Below, one piece after another: positions 16,538-24,931 of a DNA stretch of 64,000 bases. The notes below the pieces were generated by a model that did not search any database, had not been told where the DNA came from, and saw only the letters and a program-made list of their open reading frames with translations. The position numbers and the translations under genes are program-made. The stretch spans positions 1 to 64,000 of the forward strand of contig JBDNGQ010000176.1 in the NCBI GenBank assembly GCA_041689205.1, read 5' to 3'. Origin of the DNA: JAVVEG01 sp041689205 (GTDB lineage Bacteria; Pseudomonadota; Gammaproteobacteria; Pseudomonadales; Pseudohongiellaceae). Positions within the stretch are counted from its first letter, which is position 1. Each line of letters starts with the position of its first letter.

Positions 16538-17573
16538 GCACCGACTCGATAAATACCTTCACATTGTCTGGATCGACTTCAGGCGTAATTCCATGCCCAA
16601 GGTTAAACACATGACCATTACCATGGCCGTAACTTTCCAGAATCAATGCAATCTCGGCACGAATACTGGCCGGTGAGGAATACAGAATTGATGGATCCAT
16701 ATTACCCTGCAACGACACTTTACTACCGATGCGGGCGCGAGCTTTGCCAATATCTATCGTCCAGTCCAGTCCGACACAATGGGCGCCACTGTCTGCAATA
16801 TCTTCGAGCCACAAGCCGCCGTTTTTGGTGAACAGGATAACCGGCACCGGCACGCCATCAACTTCTTTGGTCAGACCGGAGACAATTTTTCGCATATAAG
16901 CCAGCGAGAATTCTTTATAAGCATGGGTGGACAAAATGCCGCCCCAGGTATCGAAGATCTGCACGACCTGAGCGCCAGCTGCAATCTGAGCGTTAAGATA
17001 CGCCGTAACTGCGTCTGCCAGTTTATCAAGCAGGCGATGCATCACCTGTGGCTGATTAAACATAAAGGATTTAGCCACTCTGAAATCTTTACTGCCACTG
17101 CCTTCAATCATGTAAGTGGCCAGTGTCCAGGGACTGCCGGAAAATCCAATTAAGGGCACTGAACCGTTTAACTCCCGGCGAATCAGCGAAACCGCATTGG
17201 TCACATAGCTGAGCTCATCAGCCATGTTCAGCACCGGCAGCGCTTCCACATCAGCCTCAGTGCGCAAAGGCCTTTTGAATCGAGGTCCTTCACCTTCGCT
17301 GAAATACAGTCCCAGACCCATGGCATCAGGGATGGTAAGAATGTCGGAGAACAGAATCGCAGCGTCTAAAGGGTAACGGCGCAAGGGCTGCATGGTAACT
17401 TCGCAGGCCAATTCCGGAGACTGGCACAGACTCATGAAATCGCCGGCTATTTTGCGGGTTGCGCGATACTCAGGCAGATACCGCCCGGCCTGACGCATCA
17501 TCCATACTGGCGTAACATCTACATCCTGTCCGAGCAAGGCGCGCAGAAATCTATCATTTTTCAGGGAGGCCAA
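16509..17573 (-). CDS. hemE: Uroporphyrinogen decarboxylase HemE
   Basis: Decarboxylates the four acetate side chains of uroporphyrinogen III to coproporphyrinogen III in heme synthesis. The 354 residues match the family. Visible are the signature PVWMMRQAGRYLPEYRATR near residues 21-39, with substrate Arg residues, and FSDILTIPDAMGLGLYF near 76-92 with the catalytic Asp. GSPWTLATYMIEG is near 146, and NLGHGITPEVDP with the conserved His lies near the C-terminus. It lies upstream of folK with overlap. The gap to aroB is 47 bp, so it may belong to the aroK-aroB transcript. Confidence 0.98.
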   Translation of the reverse strand: MASLKNDRFLRALLGQDVDVTPVWMMRQAGRYLPEYRATRKIAGDFMSLCQSPELACEVTMQPLRRYPLDAAILFSDILTIPDAMGLGLYFSEGEGPRFKRPLRTEADVEALPVLNMADELSYVTNAVSLIRRELNGSVPLIGFSGSPWTLATYMIEGSGSKDFRVAKSFMFNQPQVMHRLLDKLADAVTAYLNAQIAAGAQVVQIFDTWGGILSTHAYKEFSLAYMRKIVSGLTKEVDGVPVPVILFTKNGGLWLEDIADSGAHCVGLDWTIDIGKARARIGSKVSLQGNMDPSILYSSPASIRAEIALILESYGHGNGHVFNLGHGITPEVDPDNVKVFIESVHELSQKYHC

Positions 17574-17620
17574 CGGTAATTCCTCTTCAGTCTATCGGGG
17601 CGCTCATTCTACACATCAAA

Positions 17621-18727
17621 TCAGCCGAGGCACAAACGCGCACCGGCTGACAATGTCTGGTCCAGCAGTCTGCGTTCCACCGAAGCGCCGACCACGGCTT
17701 CGCCGATACTCTTAAGCAGTATGAAGCGAACTCTGCCATCCTGTACTTTCTTATCAACAGACATCAGACGCATGAAGTCTTCTGCCGTCATCTGTGCAGG
17801 AGGTGCGACCGGCAGACCAGCGCTCGCTATCACATTACGAATACGGACTGCTTCTGCTGCGCTTAGCCAGCCCAGCCGCATCGAAAGGTCAGCCGCCATC
17901 ACCATGCCTGTCGCCACCGCTTCGCCATGCAGCCAGACGCCGTAACCCATCGCTGTTTCAATGGCATGCCCAAAGGTATGGCCAAGATTTAACAGTGCGC
18001 GTACGCCGGACTCTTTTTCATCAGCCGCAACAATGCGGGCTTTTTCTTCACAGGAAATTTTCACTGCATGGGTCAGTAGAGTTTTATCGCCATTCAGCAA
18101 ACCGTAAATGTTCAGCTCCAACCAGTCGAAAAATATGGCATTCCCGAGCAGCCCATACTTGATCACTTCAGCGATGCCTGCCTGCAATTCGCGGACCGGA
18201 AGCGTACCGAGCACAGTAGTGTCCGCAAGCACACACTGAGGCTGATAAAATGCGCCAATCATGTTCTTGCCAAGCGGATGGTTGACGCCGGTTTTACCGC
18301 CTACTGATGAATCAACCTGCGCCAATAAGGTGGTGGGAATCTGGATAAAGTTGACGCCACGCTGATAGGTTGCCGCCGCGAACCCGGTTATATCACCGGT
18401 GACACCGCCACCAAGCGCTATCAGTGTGGTGCCGCGCTCATGGCGGTCGGCGAGCAGCTTGTCATAAATCAGGTTGACGGTGTCCAAGGTCTTGAATTGC
18501 TCACCATCCGGTAAAATTATTTCGCTGACCTGCAGATCATGCAGCATCAGCTTGACTGTATTCAGGTAGAGTGGCGCGACCATCTCGTTACTGACCACCA
18601 GCACCCGCTTGCCGTTAATATGCCGACGTAATAGATCCGCCTGTGACAACAGATTTTCACCGATATAGACAGGATAGCTGCGATCACCCAGATCAACATT
18701 TACGATAATCGTATCAGTTGCCGTCAT
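17621..18727 (-). CDS. aroB: 3-dehydroquinate synthase AroB
   Basis: Converts DAHP to 3-dehydroquinate in the shikimate pathway using NAD and a divalent metal. From ATG at 18727 it has 368 residues, the family length. Motifs are the ILPDGEQFK loop near 79-87, ALGGGVTGDITGFAAATYQRG near 105-125, and IPTTLLAQVDSSVGGKTGVNH near 131-151. Metal ligands follow in LNLGHTFGHAIE (near 260) and the HGEAV segment. The frame is open to 18763, but the chosen start overlaps aroK by only 14 bp and is preceded by GAAG. The aroK-aroB pairing is conserved, downstream of pilQ. Confidence 0.96.
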   Translation of the reverse strand: MTATDTIIVNVDLGDRSYPVYIGENLLSQADLLRRHINGKRVLVVSNEMVAPLYLNTVKLMLHDLQVSEIILPDGEQFKTLDTVNLIYDKLLADRHERGTTLIALGGGVTGDITGFAAATYQRGVNFIQIPTTLLAQVDSSVGGKTGVNHPLGKNMIGAFYQPQCVLADTTVLGTLPVRELQAGIAEVIKYGLLGNAIFFDWLELNIYGLLNGDKTLLTHAVKISCEEKARIVAADEKESGVRALLNLGHTFGHAIETAMGYGVWLHGEAVATGMVMAADLSMRLGWLSAAEAVRIRNVIASAGLPVAPPAQMTAEDFMRLMSVDKKVQDGRVRFILLKSIGEAVVGASVERRLLDQTLSAGARLCLG

Positions 18728-19286
18728 GATCTTCATTTTCGCTGGCCGATGAGGAAGGTTCAACCCTGTTCTGCGCCTGCAACAGGGTCATGATTTCAGA
18801 CACAACATAACGCGGACTGCGGCGACTGGTATCGACAGTTAAATGCGCCGTCTCCTGATAAAGCGGTTCGCGGATGCCGATCAGTTCTTTGATTTTTGCC
18901 AGGGGATCATCAGTCTGCAGCAGAGGCCGGTTCTTATCTTTACCGGTTCGCTCCATCTGCTGAGCAACCGAGGCCTTCAGATAAACCACTGTGCCTCGAT
19001 CATGCAGAGATCTGCGACTTTCAGCGGAGAGAATGGCACCACCACCGGTAGCCATAACGATATTCTGCCGTTGTGTCAGGATGTCAATCATGCGTGCTTC
19101 TCTGATACGGAAGCCCTGCTCACCTTCAACATCAAAAATCCAAGGGATATCAGCACCAGTTACCTTCTCGATTTCCCGGTCTGAATCGAAAAATGGCTTA
19201 TTCAGCCGCAGGGCCAGCAATCGGCCGATGGTACTTTTACCAACACCCATCGGCCCAATCAGGAAAACATTCTGGTTAGTGTGCAT
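18714..19286 (-). CDS. aroK: Shikimate kinase AroK
   Basis: Phosphorylates shikimate at O3 with ATP. From ATG at 19286 it has 190 residues. The P-loop GPMGVGKSTIGR lies near residues 11-22 and the shikimate-binding DSDREIE near 34-40. The GGG loop ATGGGAIL lies near 79-86, and the lid Arg in RPLLQ near 120. The open frame extends 29 codons upstream without conserved residues. It lies 137 bp after pilQ, the standard pilMNOPQ-aroK-aroB order, so it is probably read from the pil promoter. Confidence 0.96.
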   Translation of the reverse strand: MHTNQNVFLIGPMGVGKSTIGRLLALRLNKPFFDSDREIEKVTGADIPWIFDVEGEQGFRIREARMIDILTQRQNIVMATGGGAILSAESRRSLHDRGTVVYLKASVAQQMERTGKDKNRPLLQTDDPLAKIKELIGIREPLYQETAHLTVDTSRRSPRYVVSEIMTLLQAQNRVEPSSSASENEDHDGN

Positions 19287-19423
19287 TTCGCGTATCTGTT
19301 CCTGCCGAATTATGCAGCGGCAAATAAAGGGCGCCATATAACCAGCATCAGTCACGAAAAACAAGCATTGCAATCAAGCAGACGAGACTTCGATGCCTCA
19401 ATACCCGCCGTACTGCCCGCCGT

Positions 19424-21706
19424 TCATCGGGCATTCAATTCAGCAATAATTCTCGGGGTAATGAAAATCAACAGCTCGGTCCTTCTGCTGGAGTTATTAG
19501 TCCGCTTAAACAAACGTCCCAGATAAGGTACATCGCCAAGCAAAGGGGTTTTGGTCTCAATGGAAGTAATCTCTTCTCTGAATACCCCGCCCAGCACAAT
19601 AGTGTCGCCATTTTCGACCAGCACGCTGGTATTAACAGAATTGGTGTTAATCGCTGGCACATTTCCACTACTATTTGCCACAGAATCCTGGTGAATGTCT
19701 AACTGCATGATGATTCGTCCATCCGGAGTAATCTGCGGCGTTACTTCCAGCGACAGCACCGCGTCAACAAATTCAGTGGTAGATCCACCCGCAGTGCCAC
19801 CTGCCTGTGCCTGGTAAGGAATACGCACTCCGGATTGAATAGTCGCAGTTACTTTATCCTGAGTAGTCACTTTAGGGCGCGCAATAACCTCGCCATTGCC
19901 GCTGCTTTCCAGCGCAGAAAGTTCCAGCTCGATCAAACCACTGTTACGTGCAAAACCAATGGAGAAGCTTGATGCATTATCGCTTTCAACCCCCAGGTCA
20001 ACGGACAACGCACCTGGGAAAGTGATCGTGCCAACAGGTATCGGTATACTGGCGATAGCCTGTGCAACCAGCGCACCTATCAGACTGGGTTCAGTGCCCG
20101 CTTGCAAAGCTGCCAGCCGTGCCCTTTCGCCGGCATTCAATGCCTCTTGGATAGCTATGCTTTCCGCAACGCGATTATTCTGCTGCTCCAGTGTGGCGCC
20201 CTGACTGCCACCGTAGCGAAAGCCATTGTTGCTATCTGTGCGTCCGGCACCGCCCCAACGAATTCCCAGTTCCCGGCCAAAGTCTGTGGAGACATTAACA
20301 ATACGGGCCTCGATCAATACCTGCCGGACGGGAACATCCAGTCTCCTCAGTAATTCACGAACCTCTTCAAGTTTTTCTGTGACATCACGAACAATGATGA
20401 TGTTTGTGCGCGGATCTACGGTTGCCGTCCCACGCTCAGAAAGAATGCCCCGTGGTGCAGCGCCTGGCACTAACGCAGAGGGATCGGCGGACGCAGCCGC
20501 CGCGCCCGGTCCGGATCCAGTATTTGCACCGGTCAGCAATGTCAGGATATTGCTCGCTTCGGCATAATTGACCTGCACATACTCTGTGTGCAGCGGTGCC
20601 AGCGCCCGTGCCTGTTTTTCTGCGGCCAGCGCCTGCTCTTCCTGGATAGCCATTTCACTGGCGGGTGCCACATAGAGCACGTTACCTACCAGGCGCCGGT
20701 CAAGTCCACGCGATTGGAGCACCAGATTTAAAGCCTGATCCCAGGGAACATTCTGCAGATTGAGTGTGATATTGCCATTAACCGAATCACTGACTACCAG
20801 ATTGAAATTATTCTCATCAGCCAGTATCTGTAAAACAGAGCGTACATCGATATCCTGAAAAATCAGCGATACATCTTTACCGGAATACGCTGCGGCCGCA
20901 TCGGTTTCGGAAGCCGGCACAACTGCTTTAATGCTGACTGTATACTCTGTACCAGACTGCCACGCTACATAGTCGTATTCTCCACCCACATCCAGAACGA
21001 CTGAGGCATTACCCAGCTGTGGCAATACGTCAACCGTGTTTACCGGTGTTGCAAAGTCAGTAACATCAAATCTTCGATTCAGCCGCTCAGGCACCTGTAC
21101 ACCTGCAAATTCCACAGATAAACGGCGCCCCACTCTGTCGATGCTGCCGGTGGTCCCAGTGTCGGTCAGCGAGATAGTGAGCTGTCCCTCACCGGTCTGG
21201 CTATTACGCTTGAAGGTCACCTCGCTAAGTGCATTACCTGTATTGGCAGGAAAAACTGCCGCTGCGGGGCTGGAAGCGGCAGGGGATGAAGGTGTACCCG
21301 CACTCGATGCGGCAACCGGAGCGGAATCATTGCCAAGATGGATAATCATGGTATTGCCATCAATTCGGGTGTTGTACGCGACTGCTTCGCGCAGATTAAA
21401 AACCAGTCGGGTACGGTCGCTGGTTTCCAGTACCATCACACTTTGGGCATTATTAGATTCGATCGCGAACTGCCGTTGTCCAAGCTGGTTTTGGACACCA
21501 GCCAAGTCAATGGATACACGGGCAGGACTGTCAAGTACAAATCCTGTGGCCACCGGCGGCTGGTCGTTAAAATCCAGTCGCACCTCGATGCTGTCGCCGG
21601 GCAGATTCGCGAAAGCGATGCTCTGCAGCGTTACCGGCTGCTGCGCCTGCGCAAGAGCACATCCTGAACAGGCAAGCAATGCCAGCACATACATTTTGAC
21701 AGACAT
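19424..21706 (-). CDS. pilQ: Type IV pilus secretin PilQ
   Basis: Forms the outer-membrane channel through which type IV pili leave the cell; it is also used for DNA uptake and twitching. It has about 760 residues with a signal peptide (first ~20, ending ALAQAQ). Two AMIN-type repeats (about 25-110 and 160-265) probably bind peptidoglycan. An STN/N0 domain follows (VSLIFQDIDVRSVLQILADE near 285), then an N1 domain with a Gly/Ala-rich insert. The C-terminal secretin domain ends in VLGGVFREEI and PLLGDVPYLGRLFK. The second ATG (21706) is chosen because GAGG is well spaced from it; the first ATG at 21712 is too close. Last gene of pilMNOPQ. Confidence 0.97.
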   Translation of the reverse strand: MSVKMYVLALLACSGCALAQAQQPVTLQSIAFANLPGDSIEVRLDFNDQPPVATGFVLDSPARVSIDLAGVQNQLGQRQFAIESNNAQSVMVLETSDRTRLVFNLREAVAYNTRIDGNTMIIHLGNDSAPVAASSAGTPSSPAASSPAAAVFPANTGNALSEVTFKRNSQTGEGQLTISLTDTGTTGSIDRVGRRLSVEFAGVQVPERLNRRFDVTDFATPVNTVDVLPQLGNASVVLDVGGEYDYVAWQSGTEYTVSIKAVVPASETDAAAAYSGKDVSLIFQDIDVRSVLQILADENNFNLVVSDSVNGNITLNLQNVPWDQALNLVLQSRGLDRRLVGNVLYVAPASEMAIQEEQALAAEKQARALAPLHTEYVQVNYAEASNILTLLTGANTGSGPGAAAASADPSALVPGAAPRGILSERGTATVDPRTNIIIVRDVTEKLEEVRELLRRLDVPVRQVLIEARIVNVSTDFGRELGIRWGGAGRTDSNNGFRYGGSQGATLEQQNNRVAESIAIQEALNAGERARLAALQAGTEPSLIGALVAQAIASIPIPVGTITFPGALSVDLGVESDNASSFSIGFARNSGLIELELSALESSGNGEVIARPKVTTQDKVTATIQSGVRIPYQAQAGGTAGGSTTEFVDAVLSLEVTPQITPDGRIIMQLDIHQDSVANSSGNVPAINTNSVNTSVLVENGDTIVLGGVFREEITSIETKTPLLGDVPYLGRLFKRTNNSSRRTELLIFITPRIIAELNAR

Positions 21707-21725
21707 ATTCATACCTCAAGAACCT

Positions 21726-22274
21726 TTAACGTTGCAGTGCCAGTGTGCGTGGTCGTTCAACCCAGCCACCGTCACCGGACGGAACAATTTCAACCAGATC
21801 AATTTGCGTCGGACTCACAGCAAGCACCCTGCCGTGGTTTTTGCCCATATAGACCCCTGCAGGCACTCGATGAATCAACCAGCTCGGATCCCGAACCAAC
21901 CCTATATAAGTGTTGTCTCGCGATAACATTCCAACCATGACGAGCTCAGTTAACGCGAAATTCTCAAGCGCCTCGCGCACCCGGTTTTCATTCGGTCGCA
22001 CCGTGTTTCCCTGTTGGCCAGCTTCGCGCATCCGCACGGTAAGTGGCACATCGAATGGACTACGCATTGCGGCTGCACTATAGGTAAAAGCCTCATAAGG
22101 GAGGAAGGTGGGCGTCGGTTCAATCCCCCCTCCAGGCCGCAGGGTAACATCAACAATATGTCTTTGCAGCTCAGCCATATCACTTGTATCTGAGCAGGCG
22201 GTGAAGGCACAGACCAGCAGAGCAAAACCCATGCGGGGCAAAGATGGATGATGGATTGTTGAGGGTCTGGACAT
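21726..22274 (-). CDS. pilP: Type IV pilus inner-membrane lipoprotein PilP
   Basis: Periplasmic lipoprotein linking the PilNO inner-membrane complex to the PilQ secretin. It has 182 residues from ATG at 22274, with a lipobox-type signal ending AFTAC near residue 27. The following periplasmic domain shows RSPFDVPLT and the C-terminal HR-type beta domain with MVGMLSRDNTYIGLVRD and VYMGKNHGRVLAV, typical of PilP. An ATG at 22292 overlapping the pilO stop is also possible; the later one has GAGGAG ten bases before it. Part of pilMNOPQ. Confidence 0.94.
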   Translation of the reverse strand: MSRPSTIHHPSLPRMGFALLVCAFTACSDTSDMAELQRHIVDVTLRPGGGIEPTPTFLPYEAFTYSAAAMRSPFDVPLTVRMREAGQQGNTVRPNENRVREALENFALTELVMVGMLSRDNTYIGLVRDPSWLIHRVPAGVYMGKNHGRVLAVSPTQIDLVEIVPSGDGGWVERPRTLALQR

Positions 22275-22281
22275 TTTTGCT

Positions 22282-22896
22282 CTACTCCTCATCAGTTCGG
22301 TAGCGATAAGTTTTCGCGGTAATTACCATTTTCAGAATACTGCGATCAGTGCCAGCATTAATTTCAAAATCGTGCAGCGTTACAATACGAGGCAGACTGG
22401 CGACGCCACTGACAAAAGTAGCAAAATCATGATAGTTGCCGAGCACTTCAACCTGGATAGGTTGCTCAACATAAAACTCCTGCGGAGATTCCGCATCCAG
22501 TTCGATACGGGCGAATGCCAGACCACTGCCTAATCCCCGTGCAGTGATATCGTCCACCAGATCCGGCACTTCGGTCCGACCCGGCAGTTGCCGAAGCAAC
22601 TCAGCAAATGCGATTTCCATCTCCAGCACCTGCTCTTTGTACTCCTCAAGATTTGCTGCCATAAACGCTTTCTGTTCAAATTCAACATTCAGTCTGACTT
22701 CTTCTACTTTACGGTTTTGCAAGGTAGCCTGCAGATCCTTGATATCGAACCAGAAACCTGCGCCAAGGCTGACCGAAAAGGCCAATGCTGCGATGATAAA
22801 TTTTACCGGCGCCGGCCACACGCCAATAGTGTCGACATCACCGAGATTGTTCCAATCAAAGGCCTTTAATTCATTAAATTTATTCCGCAGCGCCAT
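22282..22896 (-). CDS. pilO: Type IV pilus inner-membrane protein PilO
   Basis: Bitopic inner-membrane protein that pairs with PilN and contacts PilP in the pilus alignment complex. It has 204 residues. A short cytoplasmic start, DWNNLGDVDTIGVWP, precedes a membrane segment near 31-48, then a coiled coil (about 55-95) and a ferredoxin-like periplasmic domain with YVEQPIQVEVLGNYHDFATF near 138-157. The start has a good AGGAGA site. It is separated from pilN by one base, which implies coupled translation. Confidence 0.95.
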   Translation of the reverse strand: MALRNKFNELKAFDWNNLGDVDTIGVWPAPVKFIIAALAFSVSLGAGFWFDIKDLQATLQNRKVEEVRLNVEFEQKAFMAANLEEYKEQVLEMEIAFAELLRQLPGRTEVPDLVDDITARGLGSGLAFARIELDAESPQEFYVEQPIQVEVLGNYHDFATFVSGVASLPRIVTLHDFEINAGTDRSILKMVITAKTYRYRTDEE

Positions 22897-22897
22897 A

Positions 22898-23470
22898 TCA
22901 GTTCTCCTGAATCAGAGATGGAGCCTGCAGCGTCAGGGTCAATGAAAAGGCATTCGCCTCGGTCTGCTCACTGGCCTCATCAGCGGCTGCCGCTGATATC
23001 TGCTGTAGATTGGGATTGGTGAACCATGCCGAATCATCCAAACGGCGCATCAGTTCCGAGACTCTGTTGTTGGACTCAGCTATGCCTTGAATTTCCAATC
23101 TGTCATTACGTCGGCGCAGAACGTTGTAGTGAACACCCGGGGGCAGACTTTTAACCAGTTCATCGAAAATTCTTACAATTATCGAGCGAGTTCCCTGCAG
23201 ATCCTGAATTACCGCCATGCGCGCGTTGATTTGCTCTTTTTGTTGCCGCAGCTGGCTAATTTCCTCGATTCTGGCATCCAACACCAACATCTCGCGTGCG
23301 ATAAAATCATTGCGACTTTGCTGATACCGGATTTCCCCGCGATAATAGCGATCCACCAGAAATAAGATGCCGATTGCGATAATAAGCACGCCAGCCAATA
23401 GCACAATGAACTCGCGTTTGCGCTCTTCACGCAGTTGTTCCCGCCATGGCAGTAAGTTAATTTGAGCCAT
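22898..23470 (-). CDS. pilN: Type IV pilus inner-membrane protein PilN
   Basis: Bitopic protein whose cytoplasmic N-terminus docks into PilM. The diagnostic motif INLLPWRE is at residues 4-11. One membrane segment lies near 22-41, followed by a coiled coil (about 55-95) and a small ferredoxin-like periplasmic domain with GVHYNVLRRRNDRLEIQG near 116-133. The 190 residues match the family. It starts immediately after pilM (one-base spacing) and ends one base before pilO. Confidence 0.96.
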   Translation of the reverse strand: MAQINLLPWREQLREERKREFIVLLAGVLIIAIGILFLVDRYYRGEIRYQQSRNDFIAREMLVLDARIEEISQLRQQKEQINARMAVIQDLQGTRSIIVRIFDELVKSLPPGVHYNVLRRRNDRLEIQGIAESNNRVSELMRRLDDSAWFTNPNLQQISAAAADEASEQTEANAFSLTLTLQAPSLIQEN

Positions 23471-23471
23471 G

Positions 23472-24533
23472 TCAGTACCTGCTTCTCATTGCCAGCCCAC
23501 AGGCAATCATCAAGGAAGGGGCATCGTTACTGAGCATGGTTTTGTTCACTTTGCTGCTGGCAGTCAGATTGAGAAAAGGATTGCCGATTAACACCGGACT
23601 GCCAAGAATATCCTGAACCATATCGCTGAGCCCTCCAATAGCAGCAACACCTCCGGCCAGCACGATATAGTCGACGTCATTGTAGTGACTTGAGGAAAAA
23701 AAGAATTGTAGTGATCGACTGGCCTGCTGAGCGGCCGCTTCTTTGAAAGGCATTAAAACTTCAGTCTGGAATTGCTCGGGCAGTGAGTTTCGCTTGATAG
23801 CAGTTTCAGCCTCAGTGGCAGATAAACCAAACCGGCGCTGCACATCCTCAACCAGTTGCCGACCTCCAAATAACTGTTCGCGGGTATAAATAGTTTTGCC
23901 GTTAAGGAGCACGTGCAAGGTTGTCACGGTCGCGCCAATATCAATAATAGCAACGGTTCTGACATCCACACCCTGCAACTGCTCTGCCAGTAGACCATAA
24001 GCCCGCTCTATCGCATACGCTTCGATATCGACAACCCGGGCTATCAGTCCGCCTGCCTCGAGAGCACTTACTCTGGATTCAACATTTTCTTTGCGGCAGG
24101 CTGCCAGCAGCACATCTACAAAATCTGAATTGGTGTCAGTCTGTTCCAAACGCTCGAAATCAATCGCAACTTCACCTAAAGGATAAGGGATGTACTGATC
24201 GGCTTCGACAATGATCTGATTTTCCATTTCGGGATCATTGAGCGCGGCATTCATCTCGATTACTTTGGTGATGACTGCCGAACCAGCGACTGCCACTGCG
24301 GCTTCGCGGGTGGCAGGCTTCAGAATCGATACCGCCTGACGGATACTTTCACCCACGGCGACAGGGTCATTGATATTCTTTTCCATCACTGCATTGACCG
24401 GCAAGGGCCGGATGACATAGTTCTCTATCTGATAGCGACCATTCACATGGCTCAACTCCAGCAGTTTGACTGCGGTGGAACTGATATCCACGCCGAGCAA
24501 GTTTTTTGGTTTTTTTAGTTTTAATCCAAGCAC
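23472..24533 (-). CDS. pilM: Type IV pilus cytoplasmic actin-like ATPase PilM
   Basis: Actin-like cytoplasmic protein that binds ATP and the PilN tail. From GTG at 24533 it has 353 residues starting LGLKLKKPKNLLGVDISS, like Pseudomonas PilM. The phosphate-1 loop GVDISSTAVKLLEL (about 13-26), phosphate-2 VAIIDIGATVTTLHV (near 195) and the adenosine motif IVLAGGVAAIGGL (near 300) are visible. The frame is open to a TTG at 24599, but that start lacks a ribosome site. First gene of the operon, divergent from mrcA across about 400 bp. Confidence 0.95.
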   Translation of the reverse strand: MLGLKLKKPKNLLGVDISSTAVKLLELSHVNGRYQIENYVIRPLPVNAVMEKNINDPVAVGESIRQAVSILKPATREAAVAVAGSAVITKVIEMNAALNDPEMENQIIVEADQYIPYPLGEVAIDFERLEQTDTNSDFVDVLLAACRKENVESRVSALEAGGLIARVVDIEAYAIERAYGLLAEQLQGVDVRTVAIIDIGATVTTLHVLLNGKTIYTREQLFGGRQLVEDVQRRFGLSATEAETAIKRNSLPEQFQTEVLMPFKEAAAQQASRSLQFFFSSSHYNDVDYIVLAGGVAAIGGLSDMVQDILGSPVLIGNPFLNLTASSKVNKTMLSNDAPSLMIACGLAMRSRY

Positions 24534-24645
24534 AGCAGATACTCTATTTTTTTCACGTTTATATTCACTGGAACTGGGTGATCTGTCTCTTGAGGTCAAA
24601 GTGCAACATTATGAATCAGTATAGACGCCGCCATATATTTTGCTT

Positions 24646-24708
24646 TTATCCTGACGCCAAATCTTGAAATTCAAAGTTTTTCATAGGTTTCAAGTGATTA
24701 ACCTCCTT
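24646..24708 (-). other. Strong ribosome-binding site with tiny ORF upstream of pilM
   Basis: On the minus strand a near-perfect AAGGAGGT (24701-24708) stands seven bases before a TTG that opens a 15-codon frame ending at 24646. The same frame is open further upstream to 24846 (66 codons). I recognise neither version. It may be a leader peptide for the pil operon or a chance match. The rest of the 400-bp pilM-mrcA gap shows only the -10 element listed separately. Confidence 0.25.
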
Positions 24709-24864
24709 TCCAATAAATGACTTCACGTCGCATAATGTCTCAGCCAGCGGGGCATATCCATGATATCCGTCACGTTTATGAAAAAAATTCTTGTAAGAAT
24801 GCCAATCAGGTTCCGGAAAGTCACTTTTTTGTGCGTACGTCGGCAAACCTTCAGTAAAGAGGGT

Positions 24865-24870
24865 TATAAT
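24865..24870 (+). promoter_or_regulatory. Consensus -10 element upstream of mrcA
   Basis: TATAAT lies 61 bp before the mrcA start. No good -35 is seen 16-18 bp upstream, so it may need an activator or be weak. Confidence 0.35.
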
Positions 24871-24931
24871 CCTGTTTCCCTACACATCCTTCGGTATTTT
24901 TGGGAAGCCGAGGATCAGGCATAGCTGTAAA

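Noticed and set aside
21036..21926. 296-codon plus-strand frame over pilQ/pilP
   Set aside because: It is an antisense shadow of well-conserved pilQ and pilP coding sequence, with no recognisable motif.
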